A stretch of 7,944 nt of DNA from JBBRLA01 sp038231615 (lineage in GTDB: Bacteria > Myxococcota_A > Polyangia > Palsa-1104 > JAEUJZ01). How positions within the stretch are numbered: the first letter of the stretch is position 1; each line of letters begins with the position of its first letter. The DNA lies in the NCBI GenBank assembly GCA_038231615.1, contig JBBRLA010000397.1, positions 1 through 7,944 on the forward strand. The letters are read 5' to 3'. Both the position numbers and the translations under genes were made by a program. The notes below the pieces were generated by a model, which had not been told where the DNA came from, did not search any database, and worked only from the letters and a program-made list of their open reading frames with translations. Positions 5,868 to 7,944 of this stretch are shown piece after piece.

Positions 5868-7325
5868 GTGAGGGCCGACGGAGACATCCTGCTGGTGTCG
5901 CTTTACGAGCTGGGGCACCAGCCGCTGCAACTCGCCTGGCCGCTGGGGTTCTTGCGGGCCGCGGGGTTTGCGCCGGCCGCGCTGGATCTGTTCGCCGAGA
6001 AGCTGGATGAGGAGCGGGTGCGCGCCGCCCGGGCGATCTTCGTCTCGGTGCCGATGCACACCGCCCTGCGGCTGGGGGTGCGCTTCCTTGCGCGGGCGCA
6101 GGCGCTGAACCCGGCGGCGAGGATCGGGTTTTACGGGCTCTACGCGACGCTGAACGGGGACTATCTGCTGCACCGGGGAGCGGATGCCATCCTGGGCGGG
6201 GAGTATGAGTCGGCGCTTTTGGCGCTCTGCGAGGCGCTGTCTTTACCGGAATGGGCTAAGGGGACGCGGCGGGAGATGCCGATGGTAAAGGGGGTGACCA
6301 CGCGGGGCCGCCGGGAGCCGCCGGTGATGACCCGGCTGCCCTTTGTGGTGCCCGAGCGGAAGGGCCTGATTCCCCTGCCCCGCTACGCCCGCTTCGATCC
6401 CGGCGACGGCGGGCCGCAGCAGACCGCGGGATACGTCGAGGCCAGTCGGGGCTGCAAGCACCTGTGCCGGCATTGCCCGATCCCGCCGGTGTACCGGGGG
6501 CGCTTCTTCGTGGTCCCCAGGGAAATCGTCCTGGCCGACGTGGCCCAGCAGGTGCGGCAGGGAGCGGAGCATATCACCTTCGGGGACCCGGATTTCCTCA
6601 ACGGCCCCGGGCATGCCATAAAGGTGGCGCGGGCGCTGCACCGGGAGTTCCCCAAAATCACCTTCGACGTGACGGCGAAAGTCGAGCACATCCTGAAGCA
6701 CCGCGGGATGTGGCCCGAGCTGGCGGCGCTGGGCTGCCGCTTCGTGGTGTCGGCGGTGGAATCGCTGAGCCCGCGGGTGCTGGCCCTTTTGCACAAGGGG
6801 CACGGGCCCGCGGACGTCGAAGCCGCGCTGCGGGTGCTGCGCGAGGCGGGGATCGCCATGCGCCCCTCGCTGGTGGCCTTCACGCCGATGACCACCCTTT
6901 TGGACTACCTGGAGGTGCTCGCCTTCGTCGAACGGCACGGGCTGCAGGAGAGCATCGACCCGGTGCAATTCACCATCCGGCTGCTGGTGCCACCGGGGTC
7001 CTCTTTGCTGGAGGCGCCGGAGCTGGCGCCCTACCTGGGGACGCTGGACGAGGAAAGGCTGACCTACATCTGGCGGCACCCGGACCCGCGGATGGACGCG
7101 CTGCACGCGGCGGTCACCTTCCGGGTGCAAGAGGCGGTGACCCAGAAGGAAGCGCCCGGAGACACTCTGGCCGCGCTGCAGGAATTAGCGCTGCGGGCAG
7201 CATTCGGGCGCGAGATCGGGCGGGATGACGTGGTGCGGGCGCGGGCCACCCAGAGCAAGGCACCGCGGCTGACCGAGCCCTGGTTCTGCTGAGCGGAACC
7301 GACAGAAAGCCAGTTGGCTTTCTAG
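5868..7325 (+). CDS. CUAEP-tail radical SAM selenoprotein (TGA 7290-7292 read as Sec)
   Basis: Start GTG 5868 lies 6 bp after yggX. With TGA 7290-7292 decoded as selenocysteine the protein is 485 aa and ends at TAG 7323-7325; stopping at the TGA would give 474 aa. Residues 1-125 look like a degenerate B12-binding (Rossmann-like) domain (ILLVSLYELGHQPL at the start) without the DxHxxG cobalamin motif. The radical SAM core starts at EASRGCKHLCRHCPIPPVYRGRF: Cys196, Cys200 and Cys203 form the CxxxCxxC that binds the [4Fe-4S] cluster. FGDPDFLNGP (238-247), VTAKVEH (268-274) and VSAVES (294-299) follow. The C-terminus reads LTEPWFC-Sec-AEPT plus six residues, matching the CUAEP/CCAEP-tail family named for this motif, in which the second position is Sec or Cys. 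A SECIS-like hairpin follows the TGA. The substrate is unknown; the Cys474-Sec475 pair suggests redox chemistry or metal binding. The radical SAM call is near certain and the Sec reading is strong but inferred. Confidence 0.9.
7290..7292 (+). other. In-frame TGA predicted to encode selenocysteine (Sec475)
   Basis: The TGA falls exactly where the CUAEP/CCAEP-tail family has U or C: TGC-TGA-GCG-GAA-CCG reads C-[Sec]-A-E-P. pgi, the first partial ORF and the PIN gene all end at TGA, so this is site-specific recoding and not a changed genetic code. No selA, selB, selC or selD gene is in the window. Confidence 0.85.
7304..7323 (+). promoter_or_regulatory. Candidate bacterial SECIS stem-loop
   Basis: AGAAAGCCA (7304-7312) pairs perfectly with TGGCTTTCT (7315-7323). 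The apex is G7313-U7314, or AGUU if the weak closing A-U pair opens. The apical G lies 21 nt after the TGA, within the range I recall for bacterial SECIS elements (roughly 16-37 nt), and an apical G-U is what SelB recognises in known examples. The hairpin lies inside the extended reading frame, as bacterial SECIS elements do. No T-run follows (the next bases are AGCCACC), so it is not a good intrinsic terminator. Confidence 0.72.
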
Positions 7326-7334
7326 CCACCTTCA

Positions 7335-7730
7335 TCATCCCCCGCGACAATCGCTGCAGCGAAGATTGCGCTTTGCCGCATAGGCCAGGATCTCCGCGTC
7401 TTTTTTGAAGAGCGTGAGGTCCGGCATCTCGATCAGCGTCTGCACCAGGATTCGATCGGCAGGGTCGCGGTGCGACCACTCCAGCATGAACGCGCGGGCC
7501 AGGAGCACGGGTGTCAGAGGCAGCACGTTGGTTGCAGATACCGAGACAGCTTGTTCGAACCATTCCGCAGGCGGCATCTGCAGGGTCAACCTGCCAACGC
7601 GCACCAGACACGCCACCTCGGCTGCCGAGATGGCGCTTACCGCCAGGTCATCGGACGCGAGTTCCTCGGCATACGAAGCGGGCTGGCCCAGCACCAAGAG
7701 TACGAAGATATGAGTATCAAGCAGGATCAT
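7335..7730 (-). CDS. PIN-domain ribonuclease toxin, VapC-like
   Basis: A 131-aa protein with the PIN fold: MILLDTHIFV at the N-terminus, then ISAAEVACLVRVGRLTL, HRDPADRILVQTL and LFKKDAEIL. The expected metal-binding acids are present as Asp5, Glu38, Asp89, Asp92 and Asp111. VapC-type toxins are Mg-dependent RNases that cut tRNA or rRNA and are held inactive by a partner antitoxin. ATG 7730 overlaps the stop of the upstream small ORF in an ATGA, the usual antitoxin-toxin arrangement. A short Cys-containing tail (RCSDCRGG) ends the protein. Its stop lies only 9 bp from the convergent selenoprotein gene's TAG. Codon choice is less GC-biased than in the housekeeping genes, which fits acquisition by transfer. 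The RNA target cannot be predicted. Confidence 0.88.
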   Translation of the reverse strand: MILLDTHIFVLLVLGQPASYAEELASDDLAVSAISAAEVACLVRVGRLTLQMPPAEWFEQAVSVSATNVLPLTPVLLARAFMLEWSHRDPADRILVQTLIEMPDLTLFKKDAEILAYAAKRNLRCSDCRGG

Positions 7731-7933
7731 CTGCGGGATCCGTCCATGGATCCAGGGAAGGCAGTACGGGCGCGACCAGATCTCCGGTAATCTGCCCAGT
7801 CCCTGTCTTTGACTGCTGCAGTGACCTTTGGATCTCGCGGGTTTTCGTAGAACACGATCCGCTCGACCTCAGGCTCGATCTCCTTACGACCACGCAACGA
7901 GAACACGCGCGAGACGAAGGTCTCCGGCGTCAT
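7727..7933 (-). CDS. Small ORF upstream of the PIN toxin, probable antitoxin (start may lie outside window)
   Basis: From the first visible ATG (7933) this encodes 68 aa starting MTPETFVSRVFSLRGRK and rich in Arg, Asp and Glu. The frame stays open to the window edge and no Shine-Dalgarno precedes that ATG, so the true start is probably upstream and the protein longer. The 4-bp ATGA overlap with the PIN gene and the antitoxin-then-toxin order support an antitoxin role. I do not recognise a Phd, AbrB, RHH or other known antitoxin fold; a DNA-binding N-terminus could be cut off by the window edge. The charged C-terminal half (AVKDRDWADYRRSGRAR) is the sort of segment that could wrap a toxin. Its role is inferred from context only. 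Confidence 0.55.
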   Translation of the reverse strand: MTPETFVSRVFSLRGRKEIEPEVERIVFYENPRDPKVTAAVKDRDWADYRRSGRARTAFPGSMDGSRR

Positions 7934-7944
7934 CGGCAGAGCCC

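Noticed and set aside
7290..7292. Genome-wide TGA reassignment (Gly or Trp) instead of Sec
   Set aside because: pgi, the first partial ORF and the PIN gene all end properly at TGA.
7304..7323. Hairpin read as the rho-independent terminator of the radical SAM gene
   Set aside because: No T-run follows the stem, and it lies inside the CUAEP-extended frame at SECIS distance. A dual role cannot be excluded.
1..7944. CRISPR arrays, tRNA/rRNA genes, insertion sequences, attachment sites
   Set aside because: No regularly spaced repeats, no cloverleaf-like or rRNA sequence in the short gaps, no transposase or terminal inverted repeats seen.

Overview
The window is GC-rich bacterial DNA, estimated by eye at well over 65% G+C in most genes. 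Genes lie on both strands with almost no spacing: several overlap by 4 bp and the longest gene-free stretch is about 100 bp. No single gene fixes the taxon. The set includes a membrane-type PyrD with a class-1-like catalytic Cys, a Pgi of the 'GGRTSELSAVGLLP' type that I associate with cyanobacteria and planctomycetes, a YggX, and a CUAEP-tail radical SAM protein. This suggests a deep-branching environmental bacterium, possibly Planctomycetota, but that is a low-confidence inference.

Layout. (a) 1-258 (+): the 3' end of a gene coding a Gly/Arg/Pro-rich tail with three GGRGPGGG repeats. (b) 313-1671 (+): a protein of about 452 aa that I do not recognise; its end overlaps (c) pyrD at 1633-2766 (-), dihydroorotate dehydrogenase. 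(d) A 100-bp divergent promoter region at 2767-2866 holds a possible 11-codon leader ORF whose stop overlaps the pgi start. (e) pgi at 2867-4471 (+), followed after 12 bp by an EVE-domain gene at 4484-4939 (+). (f) def at 4936-5511 (-), peptide deformylase, converges on the EVE gene so tightly that both stop codons share one CTAG. (g) yggX at 5586-5861 (+), followed after 6 bp by a cobalamin-binding-like/radical SAM gene at 5868-7325 (+). (h) A PIN-domain toxin (VapC-like) at 7335-7730 (-) and a small upstream ORF, 7727 to 7933 or beyond (-), overlap by ATGA as toxin-antitoxin genes do. This last pair looks less GC-rich than the rest.

Main result. The radical SAM gene appears to stop at a TGA (7290-7292) directly after ...TEPWFC. 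Read in frame past that TGA, the next residues are AEPT and six more before a TAG, so the C-terminus becomes Cys-[TGA]-Ala-Glu-Pro. This matches the tail of the CUAEP/CCAEP-tail radical SAM (seleno)protein family. A near-perfect stem-loop at 7304-7323, with G-U at its apex about 20 nt after the TGA, sits where a bacterial SECIS element belongs. The gene therefore very probably encodes a 485-aa selenoprotein that ordinary gene calling truncates at 474 aa. Other genes here (pgi, the tail ORF, the PIN gene) end normally in TGA, so TGA is not reassigned genome-wide.

Functionally, most of the window is housekeeping: pyrimidine synthesis, glycolysis/gluconeogenesis and N-terminal protein maturation. 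The exceptions are a probable redox/iron operon (yggX plus the radical SAM selenoprotein), an unknown ORF with different synonymous codon choice, and an accessory toxin-antitoxin pair.
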